Assembly: GCA_011050685.1 (NCBI GenBank)
Contig: DRFF01000167.1
Location: 1 to 53,965 of the forward strand
Source: Aurantimonas coralicida
GTDB lineage: Bacteria; Pseudomonadota; Alphaproteobacteria; Rhizobiales; Rhizobiaceae
Direction of reading: 5' to 3'
DNA: 53,965 bases
The notes beneath the pieces are model-generated. The model worked only from the letters and a program-made list of their open reading frames with translations, was not told the origin of the DNA and ran no database searches. The translations under genes and the position numbers were made by a program. Shown here piece after piece: positions 9,019-17,043 of the stretch. Position 1 is the stretch's first letter; every line of letters begins with the position of its first letter.

Positions 9019-9034
9019 TATGGGAGAATTATGC

Positions 9035-9424
9035 GTGGCTAACATCGAACCCATCGTCCGGACGGGCGCAGGGCGACTCCCGATTCCAGCGGTCATGGAG
9101 GCTTTCCAAGGACTTGCGGAATTATGGCATCTGTCCACCGAGGACCAATTGCTGCTGCTCGGGTCGCCCGGCCGATCAACATTTTTCAAATGGAAGAAGG
9201 AGGGGGGAGCGATACCAAGGGATACCGTCGAGCGCGTCTCGCACCTCCTAGCCATCCACAAGGCGCTCGAGATCCTGCTGCCAGACGCCGGAGCCGCAGA
9301 CGGCTGGGTCCGCCGCCCGAACGACTATTTCAGCAGCCAGAGCGCACTCGACGTGATGCGCGGCGGCCAGATGATGGATATCTTCCGAGTGCGACAGTAT
9401 GTGGATGCCCAGCGTGGTGGCTGA
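9035..9424 (+). CDS. Xre/MbcA/ParS-family antitoxin
   Basis: 129 aa from GTG 9035, chosen because GGGAGA lies 8-9 bases upstream; the in-frame ATG at 9020 has no ribosome binding site and falls next to the operator. The protein has an N-terminal helix-turn-helix-like segment (ELWHLSTEDQLLLLG with a TFFKWKK recognition helix) and a C-terminal region like the MbcA/ParS/Xre toxin-binding domain, ending with WVRRPNDYFSSQSALDVMRGG. This is the usual antitoxin partner of RES toxins: it neutralises the toxin and autoregulates the operon. The toxin gene starts inside its last codons. The tandem palindromes upstream are the likely operator. Confidence 0.85.
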   Translation: MANIEPIVRTGAGRLPIPAVMEAFQGLAELWHLSTEDQLLLLGSPGRSTFFKWKKEGGAIPRDTVERVSHLLAIHKALEILLPDAGAADGWVRRPNDYFSSQSALDVMRGGQMMDIFRVRQYVDAQRGG

Positions 9425-10121
9425 TTATTCCGCAGAGGACATCAATCAGCTGTTCTTCACGCTCATTCCCTCGCGCTTTCCGACCATCGACGTGTTTGCG
9501 CGCATCGCCAACAACCGCAGTCCTGAGCTAGCCGAGATAGAGTCTCTTACGAACCCGCGGCTGCGCGAGCGCGACCGGCTGATGCAAGGCGCCCAGGTCG
9601 TCGACGGCAACGGCCCGCTCCTGCAGAACTGGAACCATGCTCCTTTCGCCTATCAAAATCCGGAAGGTACCCGCTTCTTCGACGCAGATCGGCCCGCGCT
9701 CGAGCTTGCCGGTGATATGCAGACGGCGCTCGCGATCTCGATCAGGAAGCGCGAGACGTTCCTCGGCAGGACAGCTGAGGCACCAATGGGTTTGGAGATG
9801 CGGGAGCTATCTCGGAGGGTGAAGGGCCGGTTCGCAAATGGGCTGGACTGGGATACTGACCTTGATCTCGCCGAACGTCGCCGCCGCGGCCGGGAGATCG
9901 CCGAAGCCGGATACGATGGGCTGCTATTCAGGCCGGCGGAAAGGCCGTCCGGAATGTGCGTGAGCGTCCTGACGGGCAGAGTTCTCGAAAGGGCGGTGCA
10001 ACGGGACCATTTCAAATTCGTATGGGACGGGAGCCGGGTCAGCGTCGTCTACTCATTTGGATCGGGCGCCGAATACCGCTCAGAAGATCTGCGGGGGATC
10101 ACCCAAATACTGGCCGCTTAA
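9399..10121 (+). CDS. RES-domain NAD+ phosphorylase toxin
   Basis: Up to 240 aa. The RES fold signature is visible: an early Arg in VFARIANNR, a central Glu in AISIRKRETFLGRT (GLEMRELS follows), and a late Ser in SGMCVSVLTG, the three residues that give the family its name. RES toxins such as MbcT are known to degrade NAD+ and arrest growth. The reading frame overlaps the antitoxin stop by 26 bp; ATG 9399, ATG 9405 and GTG 9414 are all possible starts, and all imply translational coupling. The pair sits head to head with the ubiquitin-like operon and may act as an addiction module or an abortive-infection effector for that locus. Confidence 0.87.
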   Translation: MWMPSVVADYSAEDINQLFFTLIPSRFPTIDVFARIANNRSPELAEIESLTNPRLRERDRLMQGAQVVDGNGPLLQNWNHAPFAYQNPEGTRFFDADRPALELAGDMQTALAISIRKRETFLGRTAEAPMGLEMRELSRRVKGRFANGLDWDTDLDLAERRRRGREIAEAGYDGLLFRPAERPSGMCVSVLTGRVLERAVQRDHFKFVWDGSRVSVVYSFGSGAEYRSEDLRGITQILAA

Positions 10122-10533
10122 TCTGCTATGCTAGGATCATTGCCGCAGCTTGCGTTGCGCTAAGTCATCCGCCAAGCGTTCAGTGCCAAGCCGAAAAGGA
10201 GTCCGCTTTCGGATGCAGGCGTGTCTGGCTCAACCGACGGATGGGCGCTGAGCTGACATAGCGCCGTCGATATCGCACCGCCTCGGCGACACGCTGAACG
10301 GTGCTGCGGAAGCCGGAGGATCGCAACGCCGCATTAACCATCTGCCTTGAAACCCCTCCGGCGCAGCTGGGATCCGGACGTTCCCCGGCCTAGGTTAAGG
10401 CGTGCGGGACTATTCCCGCTTCACCGGTCGGGTGTTCGAATTGGTGGCCATGCCCTTCACAAAAAAGGGCGGCCGCCGACGGAGTTGGAGCTCCGAGGAC
10501 GGCCTGACCATCAACTCTGTAGTGGAGAGTCGA
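10122..10533. other. Gene-free spacer
   Basis: About 410 bases with no credible gene and no RNA I recognise. The only structure I noted is an imperfect stem near 10469-10500 (GCCG-CGGAG pairing with CTCCG-CGGC) shortly upstream of the next gene. Frames open across it lack ribosome binding sites. Confidence 0.45.
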
Positions 10534-10929
10534 ATGGCTACGGCCTTTTACGACGCGCCGACGCGCGCGAACAATACCCCCCAACCGATTTCGGCGGCGG
10601 CTTTTCGGCCCCATATCGTGGATTCGGCCAGCCGCGGTGATGCACCGCCGCCCCCTGGTACCGCCAGCGTGCACCCGGTCTCCATTCGGCCGCCCCTTTT
10701 CCCGTATGTGGATGACGCCGTGACCGTGGGCGAGTTGGCGGTGGCCGCCACGACGATCCTCGCCGCCGTGCCGATGGCGGGCGACGAGATATCGCTCGAC
10801 GAGGCGGCTCGCCTCGTGGCGTCCGATGCTCCGGTGATTTCCGCGATCAAATTTCTCACGGAACGCGGTGCGCTGACCGGCGACTGGTCCCGGCCCTTCA
10901 CTCGCGACCTGAGCTTTCGCCGGACCTGA
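10534..10929 (+). CDS. Hypothetical protein (131 aa)
   Basis: Start chosen at ATG 10534, preceded by GTGGAGAG; the frame is open further upstream. I do not recognise the family. The N-terminal half is Pro/Ala-rich and probably disordered. Residues ~60-115 (VTVGELAVAATTILAAVPMA, then ISLDEAARLVASDAPVISAI) are helical and could form a small helix-turn-helix-like or interaction domain. It stands alone upstream of the three-gene operon with the FtsH-like protease; the 160-bp gap could hold a separate promoter. Confidence 0.5.
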   Translation: MATAFYDAPTRANNTPQPISAAAFRPHIVDSASRGDAPPPPGTASVHPVSIRPPLFPYVDDAVTVGELAVAATTILAAVPMAGDEISLDEAARLVASDAPVISAIKFLTERGALTGDWSRPFTRDLSFRRT

Positions 10930-11090
10930 CAGGACCATCCCGGAACGGCGCCTCTTGTCCCAACGCCGGTCGCTCGAACGCGGGTGACCGGTCGGGCGTC
11001 TCTTCGGGAGTTCTGTCTCGCCTTCGTTTCCCCGTCTCGGCTCTCGTCGATGCAGGCGCCGCGCGTAGCGCGAGTCCAAGGAGATCCCGC

Positions 11091-12011
11091 ATGTCTTCCA
11101 GAATTTCCGATCCACACGAATGTTCGTCCGAGCGAGGGGATGGCGACGATCAGCTCGCAGCCTCGCTTGCGGCCCTGGCGGGCTCCGTCGTCCGCGACGC
11201 GGCCACCACCGCGCGCCTCGATGACCCGGTCCTCGGGGCTTTTTCCGCAGTCGCCGGTCTGTCGCATTCACTCGTCGTCCGCCACGGCACCGCGGCCGCG
11301 ACCGCGCTTGCGCGCATTCTGGCGGCTTCCGGGGTCTTTCAGGTCCTGGCCGAAGAAACGATCCCGCTGACGGCGACCGCCGCGGCGCTGATGGAAACCA
11401 ATGCCGGGGCCCGCCTGCGGGCGGTCGACGTGCCCCATGACCAGCGTGTCACGGGCTCTTATCGCGTCGATGCCGTCGTTATCGACGAGCAGAGCCATCA
11501 CGCCTGGCTCGTCGAGGTGCGCCGCCAGGCCGGCTCCACGACAAAGCGCGCCCGGCAGCGCCTCGAGCACGCGCGGCTGTCGGCGGTCGGTCATCTGCGG
11601 CCTCACCGTGTCGCCGAATGCAGCACGATCGTGATCGATCTGCACGGCGCCGAGGAGGGTGAAGGCGTCGTCCCGCGGCATAAGCTGGACGCGTTTTTCG
11701 GCGTGCCGGTACAGCGTCACCTCGATGCCTTCGACAGCACATACAAGGATGAGGCGCAGACCGCGCTCCTGGCGCGACTCACGGATCTTGCCGCCATCAT
11801 GCTTCCGGCGCAGGAGCCGACCCCGGCGGATGCACCCTTGCCCGACGACGGCGCGATCAATGGGGAGCAGCCGGACAATGCTTCTCCCTCCCAGCCTGGG
11901 GGACCCCCGCCACGTCGACGCCCACTGAGTCCGGCGGAAGCCCTGTCGGCCCGTCGGGGTCTTGCCGGTATCGCATCGCCGGGCGCCGCACGAGTTGGGA
12001 GGGCGGGCTGA
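11091..12011 (+). CDS. Unknown protein with possible degenerate PD-(D/E)XK fold
   Basis: 306 aa; not a family I can name. The N-terminal 100 residues are Ala-rich helices. The core YRVDAVVID (Asp127) followed 15 residues later by AWLVEVRRQ (Glu142, Arg144) resembles the D...ExK arrangement of restriction-endonuclease-like folds, with Arg in place of Lys. A strand VAECSTIVIDLHG follows. The C-terminal 70 residues are Pro-rich and disordered. It is the first gene of a tightly packed operon (its stop overlaps the next ATG by one base) whose third gene is an AAA+ protease. It might be a substrate-recognition or nuclease-like subunit; this is inference from the motif and the context. Confidence 0.6.
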   Translation: MSSRISDPHECSSERGDGDDQLAASLAALAGSVVRDAATTARLDDPVLGAFSAVAGLSHSLVVRHGTAAATALARILAASGVFQVLAEETIPLTATAAALMETNAGARLRAVDVPHDQRVTGSYRVDAVVIDEQSHHAWLVEVRRQAGSTTKRARQRLEHARLSAVGHLRPHRVAECSTIVIDLHGAEEGEGVVPRHKLDAFFGVPVQRHLDAFDSTYKDEAQTALLARLTDLAAIMLPAQEPTPADAPLPDDGAINGEQPDNASPSQPGGPPPRRRPLSPAEALSARRGLAGIASPGAARVGRAG

Positions 12012-12646
12012 TGAGGCCGACCAAAACGCCTTCCGATGACCACCTGGCTCCAGGGCAGTCGACCATTCCCGGTCAGATCTCGCACAAGTCGCCGACCGTC
12101 CTCCCAGTGCCCGCTTGGCTGATCGTGGGCGCGGCGATCCGCGCCACCTGCAGGGACAGCCATGCTGATACGGGAGGTCCGGGGGATCATGCCGGTATCC
12201 TGGCTGCTCTCGACCGCCTCGCTGATGAAGGTCATCCCGCTGCTCGACTGGTGGCAGCCTGGATCGGCCGGCGAGGCGTCGGTGTCGCAGGTTCGGCGGC
12301 AACCGATCCGGCGGTGCCGTCGCGCGTCGCAGCAGAGAGTTCTTCCAAGGGACGGGCCGACGATATGCGCTCCGTGCCGACGCGAGATGACGGACCGCTA
12401 CCGGCCGTCGATCGATCTCCGGTGGAAGGCGATGGCATACGCGGCTGCCTTGTTACGGAATTCGCCATGACGCCGGCTCGCGCAATCGAGGCAATGGGGG
12501 CTGATCCTCTTCCCGAAGGCACCCCGAGGTCGCGTGTCCCGCATTTGCGTGAACCCATGTCGGACATGGCATTCGGGAAACCAGTCGATCCGGCGCGGGG
12601 CGAATCGTCTCCCGACCGTCGCATGGACAAGGAGGACGGGCGATGA
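12011..12646 (+). CDS. Hypothetical protein between nuclease-like and AAA+ protease genes
   Basis: 211 aa, unrecognised. Residues ~25-90 (LPVPAWLIVGAAIRATCRDS, then HAGILAALDRLADEGHPAAR) form the only ordered-looking segment; the rest is rich in Pro, Asp, Arg and Ser and looks disordered. The start overlaps the previous stop (TGATG) and its stop overlaps the start of the AAA+ gene (ATGA), so the three are one translational unit. It could be an adaptor, but nothing in the sequence proves it. Confidence 0.55.
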   Translation: MRPTKTPSDDHLAPGQSTIPGQISHKSPTVLPVPAWLIVGAAIRATCRDSHADTGGPGDHAGILAALDRLADEGHPAARLVAAWIGRRGVGVAGSAATDPAVPSRVAAESSSKGRADDMRSVPTRDDGPLPAVDRSPVEGDGIRGCLVTEFAMTPARAIEAMGADPLPEGTPRSRVPHLREPMSDMAFGKPVDPARGESSPDRRMDKEDGR

Positions 12647-14727
12647 TCCAGCGCCTCAGCAAATCGAAGACCTCCGAGCCACTGCCTGACGATCTCGACA
12701 TGGAGCTCGAAGAAATGGCGACGCTACTGCTCGGCGACACGCCGGAGACAGGCGCGCGTCCCGACGACCCTCCGGCGGTTTCCACGCCGCAATCGGCAAC
12801 CGGCGGCCGCGGTCGTCCGGTTGTGGCGGCCCAGAGGGCTCTCGCAGGCCTGTCGCCGAGCAGCGATGCGCTGGCAGCCCGTCTGGTGCGGCCGCTGTGG
12901 GGGCTGCGCGAGAAGGTCTCGGATGGCGGGCATCTGCTGATCGTCCTGCGCACCCGCTCGGTCGACTGGAACGCGGCGGCCGAAGCCGCTGCGAAAGCGC
13001 TTCTTTATGCGGCGGCGATCTTGAGGGAGGTACACTTCAGGATAACCAGCGAGTCCATCGATCCTGGCGCACGCAGAAAGACGGGCTTCGAATCGATCGC
13101 TGAGGCTCTACAGGCGGATCACCTCATTGTCGCGGTGCCGGTGGGTGGCGATCTGCCAGCGCCGGCGGGCTCGCTGCTCGATCTTGAGATCGATCTGACC
13201 GCGCCACTGACGACGGCCGAGATCGCCCGGACGATCCGGCGGACACTGCGCACCAGCTCCGTCCAGCGGCCCGCGCCGTCCGGATGCCCATGCCCGCCCC
13301 CGGAGGTCGACTTGTCGGCCCTCAACCCGCTCGAGATCGATGTGGTGATCAGAAAGGCCGCCACGCCGGCGGCGGCATTCACGGCGCTGGAAAAGATCGC
13401 CGCGCTTCGCGGTGATGCAGCCGGTGCCACCCGGCCACCGCCGAGCCTCGAGGACCTTCAGGGCTACGGCGATGCCAAAGACTGGGGTCTTGCTCTGGCG
13501 CGCGATCTGGGGGCCTATCGCGCGGGATCACTCGCCTGGGCGGATGTCGACGCCGGCGCCTTGCTCGTGGGGCCGCCTGGCACCGGCAAGACGCTCTTCG
13601 CCAGCGCGCTGGCGAAGAGCGCCGGGGTAACATTCTTTCCGACGTCCTATGCGCAATGGCAGGCCAGCAAGGATGGCCACTTGGGGAGCGTGGTCCAGGC
13701 AATCCGGAAGGTTTTTTCCGAAGCCAACGCCGCGGCGCCCGCCCTGATCTTCATCGACGAACTCGATACGCTGCCGGCGCGCGGCGGCGGCGAGCGTCAT
13801 GCCGATTGGTGGGCGGCGATCACCACCTGTCTCCTGGAGTGCATGGACGGCACTAGCCGCCGCGAGGGCGTCGTAGTGATCGCCGCGTGCAACCACGATC
13901 GCAACCTCGATCCTGCGATTGTTCGATCTGGTCGGCTCGACCGTCGATTCTGGATCGGGCTTCCCGACGAAAAGCAGCTCGCCGCAATCCTTGCTCATCA
14001 CCTGCCGGGGATTGATGCCGCGGCGATCGAGCCGGTGGCCGTGTCGCTGGCCGGCTTCACCTCGGGGGCCGACGCGGCGCGGATAGCCCGTGACGCCCGC
14101 CGCCTCGCGCGGCAGGCAGGCCGCGCGGTCATCAGCGATGATCTTTTTGCCGTTGCACTGCCCCCGGATGATCGGCCCCCGGAGATCCAGCGTCGGATCG
14201 CGGTGCATGAGGCGGGACATGCCATGATGCAGATGCTGCGGGGGCGGATCCCCCGCTCGGTGTCGATTATCGGAATCGGCACTTTGGGTGGCGCGACAAT
14301 TACCGATGGGGTGCTGGAGGAATCCCGGGCCGTCGATCTCGATGCGCGGATCGCCGTGCTCCTGGGTGGCCGGGCCGCCGAGGAGATCATCCTCGGCAGC
14401 GTCTCGGGCGGAGCGCTATCCGATCTGGCCGAAGCATCGCGGCTTGCCGATCAGATGGCGGGGCGCCTTGGCCTCGGCGACCATCTTTCGGTAGGGGGCG
14501 ATCCGGCCGGTGATCCAGTCGATCGAGCGGGCATCGAGGGCCGGCTACGCCGGATCTACGCCGCCGTTCTGCTTCGCATGGTCGAGCGAAAGGCCGAGAT
14601 AGTTGATCTTGCCGATCTGCTTCTCGACAAGCGTGTCCTGGGACGGCAAACCCTGACGGAATTTGCCCGGGAGCGCGGCCTGATCCAGGAGGATACTCCG
14701 GGGACTCCAGGACGAATGTCAGGGTAA
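12643..14727 (+). CDS. Soluble FtsH-like AAA+ ATPase with M41 metalloprotease domain
   Basis: 694 aa. The AAA+ module has Walker A GPPGTGKT at ~310-317, Walker B LIFIDELD at ~368-375, a sensor stretch VVVIAACNHDRNLDPAIVRS and RLDRRFWIG for the Arg finger region. It is followed by a peptidase M41 domain with the zinc motif HEAGH at ~522-526 and the downstream SGGALSDLAEASRLAD segment containing the third ligand Asp (~591). FtsH is normally anchored by N-terminal membrane helices; this protein instead has a ~280-residue soluble N-terminal region. It should be an ATP-driven protease of the cytosol. Coupling with two unknown genes upstream suggests dedicated substrates or adaptors. Confidence 0.87.
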   Translation: MIQRLSKSKTSEPLPDDLDMELEEMATLLLGDTPETGARPDDPPAVSTPQSATGGRGRPVVAAQRALAGLSPSSDALAARLVRPLWGLREKVSDGGHLLIVLRTRSVDWNAAAEAAAKALLYAAAILREVHFRITSESIDPGARRKTGFESIAEALQADHLIVAVPVGGDLPAPAGSLLDLEIDLTAPLTTAEIARTIRRTLRTSSVQRPAPSGCPCPPPEVDLSALNPLEIDVVIRKAATPAAAFTALEKIAALRGDAAGATRPPPSLEDLQGYGDAKDWGLALARDLGAYRAGSLAWADVDAGALLVGPPGTGKTLFASALAKSAGVTFFPTSYAQWQASKDGHLGSVVQAIRKVFSEANAAAPALIFIDELDTLPARGGGERHADWWAAITTCLLECMDGTSRREGVVVIAACNHDRNLDPAIVRSGRLDRRFWIGLPDEKQLAAILAHHLPGIDAAAIEPVAVSLAGFTSGADAARIARDARRLARQAGRAVISDDLFAVALPPDDRPPEIQRRIAVHEAGHAMMQMLRGRIPRSVSIIGIGTLGGATITDGVLEESRAVDLDARIAVLLGGRAAEEIILGSVSGGALSDLAEASRLADQMAGRLGLGDHLSVGGDPAGDPVDRAGIEGRLRRIYAAVLLRMVERKAEIVDLADLLLDKRVLGRQTLTEFARERGLIQEDTPGTPGRMSG

Positions 14728-14872
14728 TGGCCGGTAGTTTGGTTGCTCCCGGCCTGGCCCCTGGCCACATTGGAAAAGCGGGGGGACGTCTTGCTTCGGC
14801 GTGGGCCTATCCGGTGCCGGAGAGGACTGGGATCTCGAAACGGCGCCGCCTGTGCTGCGGCAACGCTCCGAT

Positions 14873-14905
14873 CCTCATCCTCACCATCCTGGGTGAGGAT
14901 CGAGG
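14873..14905. repeat. Inverted repeat between AAA+ protease and exonuclease genes
   Basis: CCTCATCCTCACC (14873-14885) pairs with GGTGAGGATCGAGG (14892-14905) apart from one bulged base, giving a 13-bp stem with a six-base loop. No T-run follows, so it is not a typical Rho-independent terminator. It may attenuate read-through into the exonuclease gene or serve as a protein site. Confidence 0.4.
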
Positions 14906-15019
14906 AAGGGGCAGCCCCATTCTCGAACAGGCCATACCTTCGCCGGACCGAGTTAAAGCCGATCTGGAAGCACGGCTCCAAGGAAGCACTGGCAGCGCCA
15001 AGCTGATAATCAGAAAAAG

Positions 15020-16066
15020 ATGATGTCTAAGGTGAATTGGATGACCAAGGCCGCCGCCCCTGCTCAAACAGATTTGTTCGGCACGAGCTATGAACCGACT
15101 CCGTCCAGCAGGCGACCAGTCGACTCCACCACGAGGCCGTCGGCGGCTACGTCCCACACGTCGGGCCCGGTGTGGCCGGACGACGCGACGATGCTCCGCC
15201 ATCTCGAAGACAGTGGAAACTATCGGGTGCTTCGGCGCCTGGTTCCGCGGCCGGTCGTCGGACGCGACAAGCTCGTGACCATCGCTCGCGCAAAAGATCA
15301 GAAACTCGGCCTCATCGTCGATGCGGAGACGACTGGCCTCGATCACCGCGCCGACGAGATCATCGAACTCGGCATGGTGCTGTTCAGCTATGACGACGAC
15401 GGGATTGGCGAAGTGATCGATGTCTTCTCGGCGCTGCGCGAACCTGTGCAACCGATCTCCCCGGAAATTACCCGAATTACAGGCATCACCGCCGAGATGG
15501 TCCTCGGCCAGTCGATCGACCCGGATGCCGTCGCCCGTTTTATCCAACCGGCCGACTGCGTGATCGCCCACAATGCCAAATTCGACAGGCCCTTCTGCGA
15601 GCGCTTGGCCCCCCGTTTCGATGCAAAGCCCTGGGGCTGTTCGGTCGCCGAGGTTAACTGGGCCGACCTCGGCTTCGAGGGATGGAAGCTCACATATCTC
15701 GTCGGGCAGTGCGGCCTTTTCCACAACGGCCATCGTGCAATCGATGATTGCCATGCGCTCCTCGAAGTCCTCGCCTACGAAGCCCAACCCGGCGAGGACG
15801 CGTTCAGGGCGCTGATCGCGTCGATGAAACAGCGGCGCTGCCGGGTGTGGGCGCACAACAGCCCGTTCGAGACCAAAAACATCCTGAAAGCGCGCGGCTA
15901 TCGGTGGAGTGACGGGTCCGACGGCCGCCTGAAGAGCTGGTGGATCGAGGTCGACGAGGACGCCTTTGAGGAGGAATGTCGCTTCTTGCGAGAAGAGATA
16001 TATAGCAGCGAAACGACCATGCATTTCGAATGGCTCACCGCGATCGAGCGCTATCGGTCGATTTGA
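15020..16066 (+). CDS. DnaQ-like 3'-5' exonuclease (DEDDh)
   Basis: Up to 348 aa. The exonuclease core shows motif Exo I LIVDAETTGL, Exo II VIAHNAKFDRPF and Exo III HRAIDDCHAL, the DEDDh pattern of DNA polymerase III epsilon-type proofreading nucleases. It has an unrelated ~95-residue N-terminal region and a C-terminal ~90-residue extension (CRVWAHNSPFETKNILKARG). Near the N-terminus AQTDLFG matches the QxxLF sliding-clamp-binding motif. ATG 15020 has a weak ribosome site; ATG 15041, eight bases after AGGTG, is at least as likely, and retains only part of the region before the motif. It probably acts on DNA at clamp-loaded sites, as a stand-alone accessory nuclease. Confidence 0.85.
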   Translation: MMSKVNWMTKAAAPAQTDLFGTSYEPTPSSRRPVDSTTRPSAATSHTSGPVWPDDATMLRHLEDSGNYRVLRRLVPRPVVGRDKLVTIARAKDQKLGLIVDAETTGLDHRADEIIELGMVLFSYDDDGIGEVIDVFSALREPVQPISPEITRITGITAEMVLGQSIDPDAVARFIQPADCVIAHNAKFDRPFCERLAPRFDAKPWGCSVAEVNWADLGFEGWKLTYLVGQCGLFHNGHRAIDDCHALLEVLAYEAQPGEDAFRALIASMKQRRCRVWAHNSPFETKNILKARGYRWSDGSDGRLKSWWIEVDEDAFEEECRFLREEIYSSETTMHFEWLTAIERYRSI

Positions 16067-16317
16067 CGCATAGCGGCCGCGGGCAGCCCCCGACACTCGC
16101 GATCTCATGATCCAGCGAAAGCTTCACGATCCGTTGCCGTTCGAGTCACAGAAGTTCGACCCTTACGAGACCTATGCGCGAGAGCGAGATTTTCGAAGGC
16201 GCGGAGACTTTCTGCCAATTTTTGCCGACAGTTAAGCCTTCGGCTGCCAATTGCCTTTGATTTGCCTACCCGAATGTTGGGATCGGTTGGTTCGGGGCAG
16301 AATCCGCCCCTGTTCAT

Positions 16318-16571
16318 GAAGTCGAAACCGGCCAGCGTCTTGATAGTCGCCAGGCGGCCCATCCTGAGCGCTGTCTTGATGCGGCTGTTCTCACGAAGGG
16401 TCCGCTCTTCGGCGAGAAGAATATCGGTTGCCTCGAGGGCCGTGCTCTCTTTTTTTCCAGCCGACGCACGAGATGGTGGAGCGCCTCCAGCACCCGGCGG
16501 ATCTTCAGGCCGACGAGGTCGTGGCGAATGCGGTCGATCGTTGATGGCGCCTGGTCGAGCGAAGGGGCCAT
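16318..16571 (-). pseudogene. istB: IS21-family istB remnant, frameshifted
   Basis: Reading leftwards from ATG 16571 (MAPSLDQAPSTIDRIRHD) the sequence resembles the start of an IS21 helper ATPase. It continues through ALHHLVRRLE and, after a frameshift in the T-run near 16450-16456, LRENSRIKTALRMGR and TIKTLAGFDF, which is typical of IstB. The similarity ends abruptly at 16318, before the Walker A region, so only about 85 N-terminal codons remain. The IS3-family element begins 80 bp to the right. Typical debris of an old insertion sequence. Confidence 0.75.
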
Positions 16572-16650
16572 GCTCGACCTGCCTGCGCCAGCGCCTGGGC
16601 GACCGAGTCGTAGAAGGCGAGCGAACGCTGCGCGACGAGATCGCCGGCAC

Positions 16651-16675
16651 TGGTCCGCCCCCAATGAAGTGGTCC
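16651..16675 (+). repeat. Left terminal inverted repeat of IS3-family element
   Basis: Starts TGGTCCGCCCCC and pairs with 22484-22507 with a few mismatches; the target duplication GCAC lies immediately to the left. Confidence 0.8.
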
Positions 16676-16714
16676 TCCCTTAGGTATGGTTTTGAACCAT
16701 TGGAGGACGAGAGA

Positions 16715-16993
16715 ATGCCGCAGAAGAAGCACAAGCCGGAAGAGATTGTCGCGAAGCTCCGTCTGGTCGACGTCCTGGTTTCGCAAGGCCGATCGGTCGC
16801 CGAGGCCGTCCGCGCGATTGGCGTGACACAGTTCACATATTATCGCTGGCGCAAGGAGTTCGGCGGCCTGAAGGGCAACCAGGTGAAGCGCCTGAAGGAT
16901 CTGGAGAAGGAGAACGAGCGGCTTCGAAAGGCCGTCTCCGATCTCACCCTGGAGAAATTGATCCTTCGCGAGGCTGCCTCGGGAAACTTCTAA
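16715..16993 (+). CDS. IS3-family transposase OrfA
   Basis: 92 aa, preceded by GGAGG. It contains a helix-turn-helix (VSQGRSVAEAVRAIGVTQFT, then YYRWRKEFGGLK) and a leucine-zipper-like coiled coil (RLKDLEKENERLRKAV), the usual OrfA layout for binding the terminal repeats and dimerising. The C-terminus LILREAASGNF ends at a TAA that is bypassed by a -1 frameshift to make the OrfAB transposase. Confidence 0.92.
   Translation: MPQKKHKPEEIVAKLRLVDVLVSQGRSVAEAVRAIGVTQFTYYRWRKEFGGLKGNQVKRLKDLEKENERLRKAVSDLTLEKLILREAASGNF
16981..16987 (+). other. Slippery heptamer GGGAAAC for -1 frameshift
   Basis: At the end of orfA the frame-0 codons are tcg-gga-aac, so the heptamer fits the X-XXY-YYZ slippery pattern. 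After a -1 shift, reading continues as KLLSPARRRRCIEHV into orfB. The orfA stop follows four bases later. Confidence 0.7.
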
Positions 16994-17043
16994 GCCCCGC
17001 CCGCCGCCGGCGCTGCATCGAGCACGTCAGGGCGACGTTCACG

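Noticed and set aside
10390-11271. Long minus-strand frames over 10390-11271
   Set aside because: They overlap the better supported plus-strand genes, consist of low-complexity Arg/Gly-rich sequence and have no ribosome binding site.
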